Shown piece by piece: positions 63,288 through 64,000 of a stretch of 64,000 bases of DNA. Numbering within the stretch: position 1 is the first letter of the stretch; every line of letters starts with the position of its first letter. Source of the DNA: Basidiobolus meristosporus CBS 931.73 (lineage: Eukaryota > Basidiobolomycota > Basidiobolomycetes > Basidiobolales > Basidiobolaceae). A program made the translations under genes and the position numbers. Location of the stretch: contig MCFE01000507.1 in NCBI GenBank assembly GCA_002104905.1, positions 1 to 64,000 on the forward strand. The letters run 5' to 3'. The notes under the pieces were generated by a model that worked only from the letters and a program-made list of their open reading frames with translations, was not told the DNA's origin and did no database searches.

Positions 63288-64000
63288 AGAGTCTTGGAGA
63301 TATTGGAAGTGATTTGGAGAACAAGTAGATTATGTGGTTTTCACTTAATGATTTATTGAATGTAAAAGTAGTATTTATACTTTTACATGGTCTTGGCATT
63401 ACAAACACGTAGAATAGGTTAAGGAAGGTCCCAAGAACATGTGTGCAAAGTTTGGGGCTGTTTGGACAACTTTGAGAATTTTCATGTTCTGGGTAAATAT
63501 TCTAAGTAAATCCCGACAAGGAATTTGGTCAGTATTCTCTAGGATTTGAAGGTGATGATCTAAGTGACTAAGTTAGGTGAATATTTAGGTGGAAATACAA
63601 ATTTTTACAACACTCCCACTCAGCTAAATGTTCATACTGACTAGTCCTAATTTTGACCTAATATATTCAAACTTGTCTCTAGCTAATGGTTTGGTAAATA
63701 TGTCTGCAATCATTTCATCTGTAGGACAGTAAACTAAGCTAACTAAGTTATTCTCTATAGCTTCACGTATGAAATGATGTCTAATATCTATGTGCTTGGT
63801 TCTAGCATGAAAAGTTGGATTTCTACCTAATTGTATACATCCTTGATTATCTTGAAATAAAGTAATAGGCGTTTTTTGACATAGGCCTAAATCTGTAAAG
63901 AGCTTTCTTAACCACATTGCTTCTTTTGTAGCTTCACAGGCTGCCATATACTCTGCCTCTGTGGTGGAAAGTGCTACGGTTGGTTGCTTTCTTGAATTCC
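63281..64000 (-). mobile_element. Copia 3' part, reversed, running off the window
   Basis: LTR 63,281-63,612 (332 bp; a 17-base deletion near 63,495 removes the ACCTGGTATTTTGGTG block) followed by pol on the minus strand. With the copia fragment to the left it forms a tail-to-tail arrangement. Pol continues past the right edge. Confidence 0.9.
63624..64000 (-). CDS. Copia RNase H C-terminal part, partial
   Basis: The frame is open from the window edge to the stop at 63,624. Visible: STTEAEYMAACEATKEAMWL (the start of the RNase H second motif), FQDNQGCIQLGRNPTFHARTK, the KHIDIRHHF segment and IADIFTKPL. No stop in the visible part, so this copy may have a better pol than copy 1. The start lies right of the window. 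Confidence 0.88.
   Translation of the reverse strand, partial: NSRKQPTVALSTTEAEYMAACEATKEAMWLRKLFTDLGLCQKTPITLFQDNQGCIQLGRNPTFHARTKHIDIRHHFIREAIENNLVSLVYCPTDEMIADIFTKPLARDKFEYIRSKLGLVSMNI

Overview
The window looks like nuclear DNA of a filamentous fungus, most likely a basidiomycete. Only one host gene is visible: the last exon of 60S ribosomal protein eL33 at the left edge, with an intron acceptor before it and a poly(A) signal after it. From about 1.3 kb to the right edge, essentially everything recognisable is transposable element (TE). The basidiomycete guess rests on the mix of TE families (Tnp2/CACTA-type and Harbinger-like DNA transposons, Ty1/copia and Ty3/gypsy), an intron in a ribosomal protein gene, and CpG-to-TpG/CpA decay in old copies. 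The species cannot be named from this sequence.

Five main TE families interleave. (1) Ty1/copia, about 4.7 kb, with 349-bp LTRs (TGTTG...CAACA). Its primer binding site matches the anticodon arm of initiator tRNA-Met. One end-to-end copy lies at 3.88-8.56 kb; there is a large reverse copy at 46.7-56.2 kb, several truncated copies and two clear solo LTRs. (2) Ty3/gypsy family 1, about 4.9 kb, with about 370-bp LTRs. Copies lie at 20.6-25.5 (-), 30.6-34.4 (+), 37.7-41.6 (-) and 41.6-46.7 kb (+). (3) A diverged second gypsy family lies at 8.6-12.1 kb (-). (4) Harbinger/IS5-like DNA transposons have AGACTTGTTCC ends, a DDE transposase on one strand and a divergent unknown ORF2 on the other. The best copy is 41,885-45,281, and there are several fragments and derivatives, including a 0.7-kb hairpin. 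(5) A Tnp2-type CACTA element carries its transposase on + and an unknown divergent protein on -. Copies lie at 34.4-37.7 and 56.2-61.6 kb, with fragments elsewhere. Two further LTR-like insertions occur at 53.15-54.36 and 49.11-50.17 kb.

The layout is strongly nested. From 30.6 kb rightwards: gypsy(+) is broken by CACTA, which is broken by gypsy(-), which is broken by another gypsy(+). That last gypsy carries a Harbinger in its 5' LTR and is broken by copia(-). The copia carries a rearranged Harbinger/foldback block in its LTR, a 1.2-kb LTR-like insertion in its reverse transcriptase and a second CACTA. That CACTA is followed by an LTR-like fragment, a copia(+) fragment and a copia(-) fragment running off the window. 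Nearly all element ORFs carry stops or frameshifts, so most entries are pseudogenes.

The most unusual observations are: the copia Gag start codon lies inside the initiator-tRNA primer binding site; a nearly perfect 326-bp-arm hairpin is built on Harbinger ends; two right halves of a Harbinger element face outward around a foreign insert; and two families of divergent companion proteins in the DNA transposons have no recognisable function.
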